DNA from: Roseibium aggregatum IAM 12614
GTDB lineage: Bacteria; Pseudomonadota; Alphaproteobacteria; Rhizobiales; Stappiaceae
Length of the DNA: 64,000 nucleotides
Assembly: GCF_000168975.1 (NCBI RefSeq)
Contig: NZ_AAUW01000008.1
Span: forward strand, 186,001 to 250,000
Direction of reading: 5' to 3'
How positions within the stretch are numbered: position 1 is the first letter of the stretch; the number at the start of each line of letters is the position of its first letter. Below the pieces are notes generated by a model. That model was not told the origin of the DNA and did not search any database. It saw nothing but the letters and a program-made list of their open reading frames with translations. The position numbers and the translations under genes are program-made. Of the stretch, positions 7,889 through 18,288 are shown piece after piece.

Positions 7889-9445
7889 TCAGGCCGATCT
7901 TGCCTTGCCCGACGGGAAACTGTTGTCCTTGTCGTTCGGATCCACCCAGATGACATCCGGCGAATAGTTCATGATCCGGGCCCTCGGCAGGGTCACGATC
8001 ACCTCTGTGCCTTCACCCGGCTTGGACTTCAGCGAGAACTTCCCGTCATGCATGTTGACAAGCGCCTGCACGATGGACAGGCCAAGGCCCGTTCCCGGTT
8101 CTGCCGTCTTGATGGCATGGGAGCCCTGGCCAAAGGCTTCCAGAACGGTTGGAATTTCATCTTCCGGAATTCCGGGCCCGGTGTCCTTGATCGATACATA
8201 TTGCCCGCCGTCTGAAGTCGGACCAACCTTGATCCAGACTTCACCATTCACCGGTGTGAATTTCACCGCGTTGGACAGGAGATTGAGCACGACCTGACGC
8301 AGGGCGCGCTCGTCCGCCCACACACGCGGCAGGTCCGGCTCGTGCGTGTGGTGCAGCGAGATGGTCTTTGCCTTTGCCCGGACCTTCATCATGGTTCCGC
8401 ATTCCTCGACAATGTCGTCCAGGAAAATCGGTTCCTCGTGCAACTCGTGCCGGCCGGCTTCAATGCGAGACAGGTCCAGAATTTCGTTGATCAGGTTGAG
8501 CAGGTGCTGTCCGGAGCCGTGAATGTCCTCGGCATAGGACTGGTAGTTCTTGTTGTGCATCTTGCCGAGCACTTCATCCTTCATGATTTCGGAAAACCCG
8601 AGGATGGCGTTGAGCGGCGTGCGCAGTTCATGGCTCATCGTGGCCAGAAAGCGGGACTTGGCAAGGTTGGCGGCTTCCGCCCGGCGGCGGGCTTCATCCG
8701 ACATCGCGTTCGCGCTTTCCAGTTCGACGATCAGGTGATCCTTGTCGGCCCGATACTCCAGCATCGTGTTGGCATTCTTCAGGAGCTGGTTGCCCAGGAT
8801 CAGGAAAAATCCTTGCGCCCCGATCGCCATGGCGGCGAGCGTATAATGGATCGGGGTTACCTGCTGCAGGAAGCTGACAGTAACGATCAGGGTCATCGGC
8901 AAGGTGCTGGCGAGCAGGCATTTCGGCAAGGTTGCCGATTGCATCGTATTCATGGCGACGACGATCAGCAGCGTCGCGAAATGAAAGATGACAAACCCGT
9001 CACCGGATTCACTTGTCTGCGGCAGCAGAAAGAAACTCGCCCAGCTGCAGCCGTAAATGAAATCGCCAAAGGCGAACCTGCGGCGCCAGTAAATCCGGGC
9101 CTTCTGGTCCGATGGTGCCTTTTCATAAGAATGGCTTGTGATCACCATCATGAAGTGGGTGCACAGTGTGACCGCGAACCATGCGCCGATGAAGATCGGG
9201 TTGATCCACAGGACGGATATTGCGGCAACGATCAAGGCCAGCAGCGGCACTGCATAGGCTGCATTGATGCGCGTGTCGGCAAACAGATGCTGGCGTTCCA
9301 GATCGAAGGACGTGTACCAGTTTTCGGGCGCACCGAGGCGGCTGCGCACATCGTTGACCGAACGCGCCATCTCCCGACGGCGCTTGGCGCGCTGTTCGTT
9401 GATGGTGACTGTGTCGTCGCCGGTTTCTGACGCAACGGATCCCAT
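7889..9445 (-). CDS. Membrane sensor histidine kinase (PleC/DivJ/PdhS-like core)
   Basis: The 518-residue protein has a soluble N-terminal segment, then several hydrophobic stretches between about residues 62 and 222. A coiled-coil linker follows, then the HisKA motif SHELRTPLNAILGFSE with phospho-acceptor His 272. The ATPase domain shows the N box (NLLSNAVKF), DTGPGIPED and GTGLGLSIV. No receiver domain is attached and no response regulator gene is adjacent, so it is an orphan kinase. The dimerisation motif resembles cell-cycle kinases of alphaproteobacteria such as PleC, DivJ and PdhS. The signal sensed is unknown; the membrane part is not a named sensor domain I recognise. Confidence 0.9.
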   Translation of the reverse strand: MGSVASETGDDTVTINEQRAKRRREMARSVNDVRSRLGAPENWYTSFDLERQHLFADTRINAAYAVPLLALIVAAISVLWINPIFIGAWFAVTLCTHFMMVITSHSYEKAPSDQKARIYWRRRFAFGDFIYGCSWASFFLLPQTSESGDGFVIFHFATLLIVVAMNTMQSATLPKCLLASTLPMTLIVTVSFLQQVTPIHYTLAAMAIGAQGFFLILGNQLLKNANTMLEYRADKDHLIVELESANAMSDEARRRAEAANLAKSRFLATMSHELRTPLNAILGFSEIMKDEVLGKMHNKNYQSYAEDIHGSGQHLLNLINEILDLSRIEAGRHELHEEPIFLDDIVEECGTMMKVRAKAKTISLHHTHEPDLPRVWADERALRQVVLNLLSNAVKFTPVNGEVWIKVGPTSDGGQYVSIKDTGPGIPEDEIPTVLEAFGQGSHAIKTAEPGTGLGLSIVQALVNMHDGKFSLKSKPGEGTEVIVTLPRARIMNYSPDVIWVDPNDKDNSFPSGKARSA

Positions 9446-9575
9446 TTGCCGCCCAAAGTTTTGATTTTGTTATCGCGCTATCGCGTGTTTATTCACCTTG
9501 ACTCACCATTCCTTAAGATCGTCCTCAAGATCGTGGTAAGCGAACTGTTAACCGGCTGTGCCAAGGTGCAACTCA

Positions 9576-10220
9576 TTGTCAGAAAAGACGAATTCAGAAA
9601 CGCTCGACACACTTGCCGCTGACGTGCGGTCGTGCCGCATCTGTGTTGAGAAACCGGAAAAATCGGCGTTGCCGCATGAGCCCCGGCCTGTGCTGCAAGT
9701 GTCTGGAACAGCAAGGCTTTGCGTGTGCGGCCAGGCGCCCGGAACGCGGGTTCACCAGAGCGGACGGCCGTTCACCGACCCTTCAGGAGACCGGTTGCGG
9801 AGCTGGATGGGCATTGACGAAGAAGTTTTCTACGACGCTGGCAAATTGGCGATCGTACCGATGGGGTTCTGTTTTCCGGGACTGGACACCAAAGGGGGAG
9901 ACCTGCCGCCGCGCACGGAATGCCGCAAGGCCTGGCATGACCTTTTGTTCGCCGCCATGCCGCAAATCGAGCTGGTACTGGTCATCGGCCAGTATGCCCA
10001 AGCCTATCATCTTGGACCCAGCCGCCAGAAATCCCTGACGGAGACGGTGTCGAACTGGCGCCAGCATTTCGACAAACGGGAAGGCGGGAAACCCGCCGTT
10101 CTGCCACTGCCGCACCCGTCATGGCGCAACAACGCGTGGCTTCGGAAAAACCCGTGGTTTGAAACAGATCTGTTGCCGGTTCTAAGGGACGAGGTGCGGC
10201 GCCTTACAAGAACGCCGTAA
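9576..10220 (+). CDS. Uracil-DNA glycosylase superfamily protein
   Basis: The product of about 214 residues carries the two key UDG-fold motifs: GQAPGTRVHQSGRPFTDPSG and, near the C terminus, PLPHPSWRNN. It fits the uracil-DNA glycosylase-like superfamily (PF03167). Whether it excises uracil or has another activity cannot be read from sequence. I prefer the TTG start at 9576, which follows AAGG by a normal spacing, over GTG 9558, which has no clear ribosome binding site. It is divergent from the histidine kinase. Confidence 0.8.
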   Translation: MSEKTNSETLDTLAADVRSCRICVEKPEKSALPHEPRPVLQVSGTARLCVCGQAPGTRVHQSGRPFTDPSGDRLRSWMGIDEEVFYDAGKLAIVPMGFCFPGLDTKGGDLPPRTECRKAWHDLLFAAMPQIELVLVIGQYAQAYHLGPSRQKSLTETVSNWRQHFDKREGGKPAVLPLPHPSWRNNAWLRKNPWFETDLLPVLRDEVRRLTRTP

Positions 10221-10238
10221 TTGCCAAAATTCGAAAAT

Positions 10239-10309
10239 AATTCTCAATTCGGTGAGAATTGACATTTTCATTGAAACTCCGTTACGAGTTTTTATCTTCA
10301 ATGAAAATG
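10239..10309. promoter_or_regulatory. Two overlapping large dyads upstream of the Lrp/AsnC gene
   Basis: AATTCTCA (10239-10246) and TGAGAATT (10253-10260) are perfect inverted repeats six bases apart, and outer arms GAAAAT (10233-10238) and ATTTTC (10264-10269) extend the symmetry. A second perfect 13-base pair, CATTTTCATTGAA (10263-10275) and TTCAATGAAAATG (10297-10309), follows. Tandem AT-rich dyads about 70 bases before an Lrp-type gene suggest an autoregulatory operator that an octameric regulator could wrap. Confidence 0.6.
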
Positions 10310-10375
10310 ATTTCCCAACTTGGTGCGGTCTGCGCGGTCGGGAAAGTCTGTGGCTCCAGGCCGGATCTTGAACAT

Positions 10376-10870
10376 ATGATTGATCGTATCGACCGTCGCA
10401 TCCTCTCCATTCTCCAGGAAGATTGCACCGTGCCGGTGGCCGAAATCGGCCGCAGGGTCGGTTTGTCGACCACGCCTTGCTGGCGCCGCATCCAGAAGAT
10501 GGAAGAAGACGGGGTGATTACCGGCCGCGTTGCATTGCTGGATCCGGCGAAGGTCAATGCCAAGGTAACCGCGTTCGTTGCCATCACCACAAGCCAGCAT
10601 TCCGAAGACTGGCTGAAGAAATTTGCCGATGTGATCCGCGAGTTTCCCGAAGTGGTCGAATTCTACCGGATGGCCGGGCAGGTGGACTATCTGCTGCGTG
10701 TCGCCGTACCGGACATCGAGGCTTACGACGCCTTTTACAAAAAGCTGATTGCCAGAATCGATATCTCTGACGTGTCGACCACCTTTGCCATGGAGCAGAT
10801 CAAGAACACCACGGCGCTTCCACTCAGCTACGTGGCAACGGAAAAGCCTAAGCCTGATCGGGACAATTGA
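10376..10870 (+). CDS. Lrp/AsnC family transcriptional regulator
   Basis: The 164-residue protein has the usual two parts. The N-terminal winged helix-turn-helix starts DRIDRRILSILQEDC and contains GRRVGLSTTPCWRRI. The C-terminal RAM/ACT-like ligand domain is marked by the GQVDYLLRVAVPD segment. Such proteins usually sense amino acids and act as dimers to octamers. I chose ATG 10376 because family homology begins there; the open frame upstream crosses the dyads. No amino-acid gene is adjacent, so the target genes are not obvious beyond itself. Confidence 0.92.
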   Translation: MIDRIDRRILSILQEDCTVPVAEIGRRVGLSTTPCWRRIQKMEEDGVITGRVALLDPAKVNAKVTAFVAITTSQHSEDWLKKFADVIREFPEVVEFYRMAGQVDYLLRVAVPDIEAYDAFYKKLIARIDISDVSTTFAMEQIKNTTALPLSYVATEKPKPDRDN

Positions 10871-10936
10871 CCTGGCCGGAAATAGCATCCGCTCCGGCCA
10901 CCGAGCCCTGCCAGCTCAAGCGTCGCGCTGACCTCG

Positions 10937-11347
10937 TCAGGTCTTGGTCTTTGGCCAGTATGTTCCTATGCACCAGATGTTTCCTTCCGGGTCCTTGCAG
11001 GTGAACTCCCGGCTGCCGTAGTCCCGGTCGGTCAGGCCTTCCAGGATCGTTGCTCCAGCCGCGGTGGCCCGATCAAAAAGCATGTCGACGTCCTCCACAG
11101 CCAGATAGATTGCCTTGCCGCAAGGGCTGTCCGGTTGGCCGATGATCTTGGCAAAGGCATCGTCTCTGGCCTGGCCGACCATGATCAACGCCGAGCCGAA
11201 CGCCAGTTCGCCATGCACGACGGCGCCCTGGTCGTCTCTGTGAACGTCGTGTTCAATGAACCCCAAAGTGTCGCTGAGCCAAGCGATCATCGCATTGGCA
11301 TTGCCGAACCGGAAAACAGGATAAATTCTGCTTGCTTCGTAAGACAT
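10937..11347 (-). CDS. VOC (glyoxalase/bleomycin-resistance fold) protein
   Basis: The 136-residue protein has the VOC pattern, with an N-terminal YPVFRF strand and a C-terminal metal-site strand REFTCKDPEGNIW. Such proteins bind metals and act as isomerases, dioxygenases or binding proteins; the substrate is unknown. The start at 11347 follows a very strong site, AAAGGAGG, five bases away. It lies 66 bases downstream of the AraC-type gene on the same strand and may be under that regulator's control. Confidence 0.85.
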   Translation of the reverse strand: MSYEASRIYPVFRFGNANAMIAWLSDTLGFIEHDVHRDDQGAVVHGELAFGSALIMVGQARDDAFAKIIGQPDSPCGKAIYLAVEDVDMLFDRATAAGATILEGLTDRDYGSREFTCKDPEGNIWCIGTYWPKTKT

Positions 11348-11413
11348 GACGTACCTCCTTTGATGACAAAGGAGATACCTCTTCACGTTCTGGCTGGATT
11401 GAAGTTTTGTTAC

Positions 11414-12278
11414 CTACCACGCACCGGCAGATCCATTGAGGAGCCGTGTGCGCCAGGCTTCCGGCGAGCTGCCGGAGAACTCGGAAAAGTCTCGAATGAG
11501 ATGGGCCTGATCAGCGTAGCCACAATCGATAGCCAATCCCGCCCAATCGATTTCGTGACTGTTTTGCACCTGTTTCAGCACCTGGCCGAACCGAATGACG
11601 CGTGCGGCTGTTTTAGGCCGAAGGCCGATATCCTTTCGGAATTTTTCGGCAAGGTGTTTTCTGCTCCAACCGATTTCCATCGCCAGAGTTCGGACCGAGG
11701 CGCGCCCTCCTGTCTGCATGAGCCTTGCGAGAACGTGATCGGAGGGCGTCAACCGAGCCGCGTCCTGCTGCAAGCGCTGCGTGACGAAGGCAAGGGCATG
11801 GTCAAGGCGAGCCTCCCAGCCCGTCATATCCTCAAGTCGCCGGACGAATTCGGAGAGATCGGCTTCGGCAACATCGGCAAATGGCAGCATTCGGTCTGTC
11901 AGGAGGTCCATGGGAAACCGGAAGAAATGCCGTGCCCCAAGGGGCGTAAAATTGATCTGCAGACACTTTTGCCCGCCCGTTCGACTGAATAAAGGCCGGT
12001 GACCTGCTGAGCCCAGCCAGAAAGCTGGGAAGCGCGTTTTCTGCCGTCGGACGCTGGCCGAGTGCGATTTCAAAAGGATCGCCGAAACTCAGGATGAGGG
12101 GAATGGTCAAGGACGCGGTTTCAACCTGCCGGTTCGTCCGGGGTTGCCGTTCTTCATAGCCGACGATGTCCGTAAAAAGATTGCACAAGCTTGCCGGTGC
12201 GGTTCGGCGCCAGAACCCGGCATCTATGCCGGACGGAGCCGAGTTGGGCGGTGGAGTGGGGGCTTGCGACGTCGCCAT
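11414..12278 (-). pseudogene. AraC-family regulator split by a frameshift
   Basis: Two overlapping frames together encode one AraC-type regulator. The upstream frame starts at ATG 12278 behind GGAAGG and gives the N-terminal ligand-domain part (FTDIVGYEERQPR, then SLTIPLILSFGDPF). The downstream frame continues with LFSRTGGQKCLQINFTPLG and ends in a normal AraC helix-turn-helix region (WSRKHLAEKFRKDIG and CGYADQAHLIRDFSEFSG). Homology switches frame near 12003-12012, implying a one-base change. Either the gene is broken or the base call is wrong. The rest of the protein looks intact, which favours a recent event or an error. Confidence 0.7.
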
Positions 12279-12342
12279 GATCCTTCCTTCAAGGAGGCAG
12301 GATAGGATCAACTTCGAACGCGGTCATCCTCATTTAAGAAGA

Positions 12343-12987
12343 TTAGGCGGATGGCAGCGGATGGCGTGCAAGGAACCGCGCAAATTCGGAATCGGACACG
12401 GTTTTGCCGGTGAAGATCTCGATATAATGAGGCATGCGCTGAAGCCTGGGGCCAAGCGGTTCGTTCGGACGGTCCTTGACGATCGAGATATAGCCGATCT
12501 GCGTCAGATACATGGTGTTGGCTCTCACGTTAGCAGAGGTGTGTTCATAGCCGAAACGTTCGAACATCGCTGTGAAGGCTTCGATCCGCACCCGGTCGGC
12601 CTCTTCTAGCATGGGCGTAAGGCTGATGTCCGCGTGTGCCCAGTTGCGCATGGCAAATTCCAGCCGGGAATCGAACAGCTCCGGCAGCAGCCACAAATCG
12701 AAGAGGTTCAGGAGCGCTTCGGTAATCGTCTCCGCATAGTCCTCGGTCCGCTTGACCAGATTGCCGGTGTTTTTCGATTGCCATTGGGTGATCAGGGCGT
12801 CGAGCAGGTCTTTCCGGTCTGAAAAATGACCGTAGAAACTGGTTCTCGACAGGCCCAGCTTGTCTGCCAGCGGCATCACCTTGACGGCTTCTATGCCGTG
12901 CTCGACCAGCGCCTGGTAGGCAGCTTCTATCCAGACCTCGCGGGTGCCGCGCCAACCAGATGTCTTTTCCATCAATGGGTCGCTCAT
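12343..12987 (-). CDS. TetR family regulator of the adjacent demethylase cluster
   Basis: The product is a 214-residue TetR-type repressor. The N-terminal helix-turn-helix runs from WIEAAYQALVEHG through ADKLGLSRTSFYGHFSDRKDLL. The rest is an all-helical ligand domain. It is divergent from the flavoenzyme gene at 13157, and two matching dyads lie between them, so it probably represses both. The start is uncertain: ATG 12987 matches the usual domain length, while ATG 13011 sits just after GGAGG with too short a spacing. Confidence 0.88.
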   Translation of the reverse strand: MSDPLMEKTSGWRGTREVWIEAAYQALVEHGIEAVKVMPLADKLGLSRTSFYGHFSDRKDLLDALITQWQSKNTGNLVKRTEDYAETITEALLNLFDLWLLPELFDSRLEFAMRNWAHADISLTPMLEEADRVRIEAFTAMFERFGYEHTSANVRANTMYLTQIGYISIVKDRPNEPLGPRLQRMPHYIEIFTGKTVSDSEFARFLARHPLPSA

Positions 12988-13029
12988 CAGCTTGCGATAA
13001 CAAAGCGCCATTCCTCCGGCAATCGAAAT

Positions 13030-13064
13030 TGACACCAATGTCGACAAAAACGACACCTATGTCG
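13030..13064. promoter_or_regulatory. Tandem TetR operators
   Basis: CGACACCTATGTCG at 13051-13064 is a perfect dyad, and TGACACCAATGTCG at 13030-13043 is the same site with one arm mismatch. The copies are 21 bases apart, two helical turns, so two dimers could bind the same face. They lie between the TetR gene and the flavoenzyme gene that it faces. Confidence 0.7.
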
Positions 13065-13156
13065 CTTTTCAGACTGTTCAAAGGTGTTCGACGGGACTTA
13101 ACCTGCATAAACCTGAGGAAACCGGTGATCCGGTGGAACGCCTGGAGAGGGAAGAG

Positions 13157-15193
13157 ATGTCGAAAGATCCGTTGTTGCAGCCCTATCAGCTCAAGCATCT
13201 GACGCTGAAAAACCGGATCATGATCACCTCGCACGAGCCTGCCTATCCCGAAGACGGCATGCCCAAGGATCGGTATCGGGCCTATCACGAGGTTCGCGCA
13301 AAGGCTGGTGTCGCGCTGACCATGACGGCAGGTTCCGCAGCGGTGTCGCGCAACTCTCCCCCTGTCTTCAACAACATCCTTGCCTACAAGGACGAGGTGG
13401 TGCCGTGGATCAAGCGGATGACGGACGCCTGTCACGAACACGACTGCGCCGTCATGATCCAGCTAACCCATCTTGGACGCCGTACGCACTGGAACAAGGG
13501 GGACTGGTTGCCGGCGGTTTCCGCCAGCCACGAACGTGAAGCGGCTCACCGGGCGTTTCCCAAGAAGGCGGAAGACTGGGATATCGCCCGCATCATCGCC
13601 GACTACGCTGATGCAGCAGAGCGGATGAAAACGGGCGGGATGGACGGCATCGAATTGGAAGCCTACGGGCATCTGATGGACCAGTTCTGGTCACCGGTCA
13701 CCAACACGCTGGACGGCCCCTATGGAGGTTCTCTCGAAAACCGGATGCGGTTTTCGCTCGAGGTGATCGACGCCATTCGAAAAAGGGTCGGTGATGACTT
13801 CATCCTGGGGATTCGTTTTACCGCGGATGAAACCCTGGAGGGCGGCATCACCGAAGACGAAGGGCTGGAAATTGCCCGGCGGCTGAAGGCGACCGGAAAG
13901 ATCGACTTCCTGAATGTCATTCGCGGACATATCGACACCGACCCGGGATTGACCGATGTGATTCCGGTTCAGGGAATGCGCAACGCACCGCATCTGGATT
14001 TCGCCGGACGCATCAAGAAGGAAATCGGCATGCCGACCTTCCACGCGTCCAAGATCCCCGATGTCGCAACGGCTCGTCATGCCATTGCCGAAGGCCTGTT
14101 GGACATGGTGGGCATGACACGGGCCCATATGGCAGACCCGATGCTCGTCAAGAAGATCGCAGAAAAGCGGGAGGGGGACATTCGTCCCTGCGTGGGGGCA
14201 ACCTATTGTCTCGACCGGATTTATCAGGGCGGCGAAGCGCTTTGCATTCACAACCCGGCAACCGGCCGGGAACTGACCATGCCGCATGAAATCCCGCCTG
14301 CGGACGCGAAAAAGAAGGTGGTTGTCGTCGGAGCAGGTCCGGCCGGCATGGAAGCTGCGCGTGTCGCCGGCGAACGCGGGCACGATGTGACCGTGCTCGA
14401 AGCAGCTCCGCACGCTGGTGGTCAGATCCGGCTCACCGCACAGTCCGAGCGCAGACGGGAGATGATTTCGATCATCGACTGGCGCATGGAGCAATGCCAG
14501 GCAAAAGGGGTAAAGTTCCGCTTCAACACTTTTGCCGAGGCAGATGATATCACGGAGGAAAAGCCGGATGTCGTCATCGTCGCGACGGGCGGTTTGCCAC
14601 ACACGGACGTGCTGAGTGAAGGCAATGATCTCGTTGTGTCGGCCTGGGATATCATTGCGGGCGATGTCAAGCCCGGCAAACGCGTTCTCGTTTACGATGA
14701 TGCCGGCGATCATCCTGCACTTCAGGCTGCCGAAATCATCGCAAAGTCGGGTGCCCACGTGGAGATCATGACGCCGGACAGATCCTTTGCCCCGGATGTG
14801 ATGGCCATGAACCTGGTGCCGTATATGCGCGCCTTGCAGGACAAGGATGTTCGCTTCACCGTCACCTACCGCCTGAAAGCTGCAAAACGCTCCGGCAACA
14901 TGATCAAAGCGGTCGTCGGCACGGACTACTCTAGCCACACCGAAGAACGGGAATTCGACCAGATCGTCGTCAATCACGGTACGATTCCGATGGACGAACT
15001 CTATTTCGAGCTGAAGCCGCTGTCGAAAAACCTTGGTTCAGTTCAGCAGGAAGCGTTGATTTTCGGCCGTCCGCAACCGCTTGACGCCAACCCGGAAGGC
15101 GCTTTCGCGCTTTACCGCATTGGCGACGCAGTCTCCGCTCGAAACACTCACGCGGCGATCTACGATGCGTTACGCTTGGTCAAGGACATTTGA
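13157..15193 (+). CDS. FMN/FAD flavoenzyme of the dimethylglycine / N-methylproline demethylase type (DgcA/Stc4-like)
   Basis: This 678-residue enzyme has an N-terminal old-yellow-enzyme barrel of the trimethylamine dehydrogenase family and a C-terminal dinucleotide-binding half with the GAGPAGMEAARVAGERG motif. Length and partner genes match DgcA and Stc4-type secondary-amine demethylases. Between the halves I see cysteines in RPCVGATYC and ALCIHNP, which is three of the four that normally hold the [4Fe-4S] cluster in trimethylamine dehydrogenase, so the cluster is uncertain. ATG 13157 has a good GAGAGGGA site; a GTG at 13133 is less likely. It heads a cluster with the Rieske oxygenase and its reductase. 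Confidence 0.82.
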   Translation: MSKDPLLQPYQLKHLTLKNRIMITSHEPAYPEDGMPKDRYRAYHEVRAKAGVALTMTAGSAAVSRNSPPVFNNILAYKDEVVPWIKRMTDACHEHDCAVMIQLTHLGRRTHWNKGDWLPAVSASHEREAAHRAFPKKAEDWDIARIIADYADAAERMKTGGMDGIELEAYGHLMDQFWSPVTNTLDGPYGGSLENRMRFSLEVIDAIRKRVGDDFILGIRFTADETLEGGITEDEGLEIARRLKATGKIDFLNVIRGHIDTDPGLTDVIPVQGMRNAPHLDFAGRIKKEIGMPTFHASKIPDVATARHAIAEGLLDMVGMTRAHMADPMLVKKIAEKREGDIRPCVGATYCLDRIYQGGEALCIHNPATGRELTMPHEIPPADAKKKVVVVGAGPAGMEAARVAGERGHDVTVLEAAPHAGGQIRLTAQSERRREMISIIDWRMEQCQAKGVKFRFNTFAEADDITEEKPDVVIVATGGLPHTDVLSEGNDLVVSAWDIIAGDVKPGKRVLVYDDAGDHPALQAAEIIAKSGAHVEIMTPDRSFAPDVMAMNLVPYMRALQDKDVRFTVTYRLKAAKRSGNMIKAVVGTDYSSHTEEREFDQIVVNHGTIPMDELYFELKPLSKNLGSVQQEALIFGRPQPLDANPEGAFALYRIGDAVSARNTHAAIYDALRLVKDI

Positions 15194-15328
15194 TATGATG
15201 CTGCACTGCACGCGGAAAATTTAGGCGACGTCTTACACGGATAAGCAAATGACGCTTTTGCGCTATGGCGGAGGGTGGGAGTGCGCCTAACGTGCCGGGC
15301 AAAGAAGGCCGGGAGACTCGGCCATTAA

Positions 15329-16576
<1,248 letters not shown>

Positions 16577-16580
16577 ACCC

Positions 16581-17654
16581 ATGATCCCGATGCCCGGACG
16601 CGATACGCCGGTTTGGTCCGACAGTGAAGTTCTGGAATGCGTCAGCGTTCTGCCCGAGGCGCCGGGGGTGAAGACCTTCACCTTCCGTCCGCCGTCCGGC
16701 GCAACCTTTCTCTTTCGGGCCGGTCAGTTCATCACGCTGGATCTGCCGGTGCCGGGGGGAAACATCCAGCGCACCTATACGATCTCCTCGTCGCCTGTGA
16801 CCAATGCCTACATCTCGGTGACGGTAAAGGTTCAGCAAGACAGCATCGGCACGAAGTGGATGCTGGAAAACCTCAAGCCCGGCATGCGCCTCAAGGCCTA
16901 TGGGCCGGCCGGTCTGTTCCATTTGCCACGCAATCCGGACAGCAAATATCTGTTCATTTCCGCCGGTTCCGGTGTCACGCCCATGATGTCCATGGCGACA
17001 ACGCTGTTCGAGCGCGGAGAGGATCCGGACATTTGCTTTATCCAGTGCGCAAAGCGGCCCGTGGATCTGATTTTCCGCAAGCGACTTGAATATATGGCGA
17101 GCCGCGTCAACGGCCTTCAACTGCATTTCGTGGTCACCGACACCGAGCCTTACGAGGTCTGGACCGGATATCGCGGACACTTCAACCAGTTGATGCTGGG
17201 CTTGATGTGCAACGATTATCTGGAGCGCGAAGTCTATTGCTGCGGCCCGGAAGGCTTCATGGAATCCGTGCGCGAGATCCTGAATTCGCTCGGCTTCAAC
17301 ATGGAAAACTATTTCCAGGAAAGCTTTCAGGCTCCGGCCGAAACCAAGGCCGAACTCACGGAATTCGACGATGTCGTGCCACAGGACGACGTGCAGGCCC
17401 AGATTGTCTTCGCAGGGTCCGAGGTGTCGGCCTGGTGTTCGCAGACCGACACGGTGCTGGCGGTTGCCAAGGACGCAGGGCTCAACATTCCCTCCGGCTG
17501 CACGTTCGGTGTCTGCGGCACCTGCAAGGTGAAGAAGCTTTCCGGGGATGTGCACATGGTCCACTCCGGCGGCATCAGCGACGAGGATATCGAGGCCGGA
17601 TTCATACTGGCATGTTGCTCGAATCCGATCGGTACCGTCGAGGTCGACATCTGA
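16581..17654 (+). CDS. Ferredoxin-type reductase for the Rieske oxygenase (GbcB/Stc3-like)
   Basis: The 357-residue reductase has an FAD domain (RTYTISSSP), an NAD domain (AGSGVTPMMSM) and a C-terminal plant-type [2Fe-2S] ferredoxin domain (CTFGVCGTCKVKK, with the last ligand in ACC near the end). It passes electrons from NAD(P)H to the Rieske oxygenase encoded just upstream. I chose ATG 16581, four bases after the oxygenase stop, rather than the TTG at 16563, which overlaps that gene. The gene pair is almost certainly co-transcribed. Confidence 0.9.
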   Translation: MIPMPGRDTPVWSDSEVLECVSVLPEAPGVKTFTFRPPSGATFLFRAGQFITLDLPVPGGNIQRTYTISSSPVTNAYISVTVKVQQDSIGTKWMLENLKPGMRLKAYGPAGLFHLPRNPDSKYLFISAGSGVTPMMSMATTLFERGEDPDICFIQCAKRPVDLIFRKRLEYMASRVNGLQLHFVVTDTEPYEVWTGYRGHFNQLMLGLMCNDYLEREVYCCGPEGFMESVREILNSLGFNMENYFQESFQAPAETKAELTEFDDVVPQDDVQAQIVFAGSEVSAWCSQTDTVLAVAKDAGLNIPSGCTFGVCGTCKVKKLSGDVHMVHSGGISDEDIEAGFILACCSNPIGTVEVDI

Positions 17655-17753
17655 GGCGGCGATAGCCGAGGAAATATTCAAAGTTTGCGATGTATCAATG
17701 GCGCGGGCATGAAGAGCGGAGTATTCTGGCCTTCATGCTCGGGAGGACGTCGC

Positions 17754-18254
17754 ATGTTTGACAATTTCAGAAAACCGCTTCAGATCGCAATCGCCTTCGC
17801 TGGTATCGCAGCTTGCGGTACGTTGGAGGTCAGTGCCCAGACCATGCCGGAAGGCGTTACCGCCTATCAGGTGTCGGCAGCCTTTGACGACGTACGTTTC
17901 GATCTTGAAAACGCCATCGTCAACCACGGTCTTGTCATCGACTATGTCTCGCATATCGGCGATATGCTGGATCGTACGTCCGAAGACGTCGGCGGCAAGA
18001 AGCAGATCTTCGTCAACGCCCAGACCATGCTGTTCTGTTCGGCCAACCTGTCCCGCAAGGTGATGGAAGCCGATGCGGCCAACATCGCCTATTGCCCCTA
18101 TTCGGTTTTCGTTTTCGAGACCCCGGACCAGCCCGGTAGTGTAACGGTTGGATACCGTCACCTGGACGAGACAGGCTCGGAGGCCTCCAAGGCGGCGATC
18201 GGCGAAGTCAATGCCTTGCTGGATGCCATCGCAAAGGAAGCGACTGGCCAGTAG
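17754..18254 (+). CDS. Secreted DUF302 family protein
   Basis: The 166-residue product starts with a signal peptide-like segment (hydrophobic run near residues 9-20, ending in VSAQ) and then shows the DUF302 fold, with FCSANLSRKVMEAD and YCPYSVFVFE as the clearest parts. The role of DUF302 proteins is unknown. A strong GGGAGG site sets the start at 17754. It follows the demethylase cluster by 99 bases on the same strand, but membership in that transcript is uncertain. Confidence 0.8.
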   Translation: MFDNFRKPLQIAIAFAGIAACGTLEVSAQTMPEGVTAYQVSAAFDDVRFDLENAIVNHGLVIDYVSHIGDMLDRTSEDVGGKKQIFVNAQTMLFCSANLSRKVMEADAANIAYCPYSVFVFETPDQPGSVTVGYRHLDETGSEASKAAIGEVNALLDAIAKEATGQ

Positions 18255-18288
18255 AGGTTGCCGCTAAGCTCTCACCGGTGGCAACTGG

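Noticed and set aside
13691-14977. 428-residue frame antisense to the flavoenzyme gene
   Set aside because: Shadow of a strongly supported gene; His- and Asp-rich nonsense-like product.
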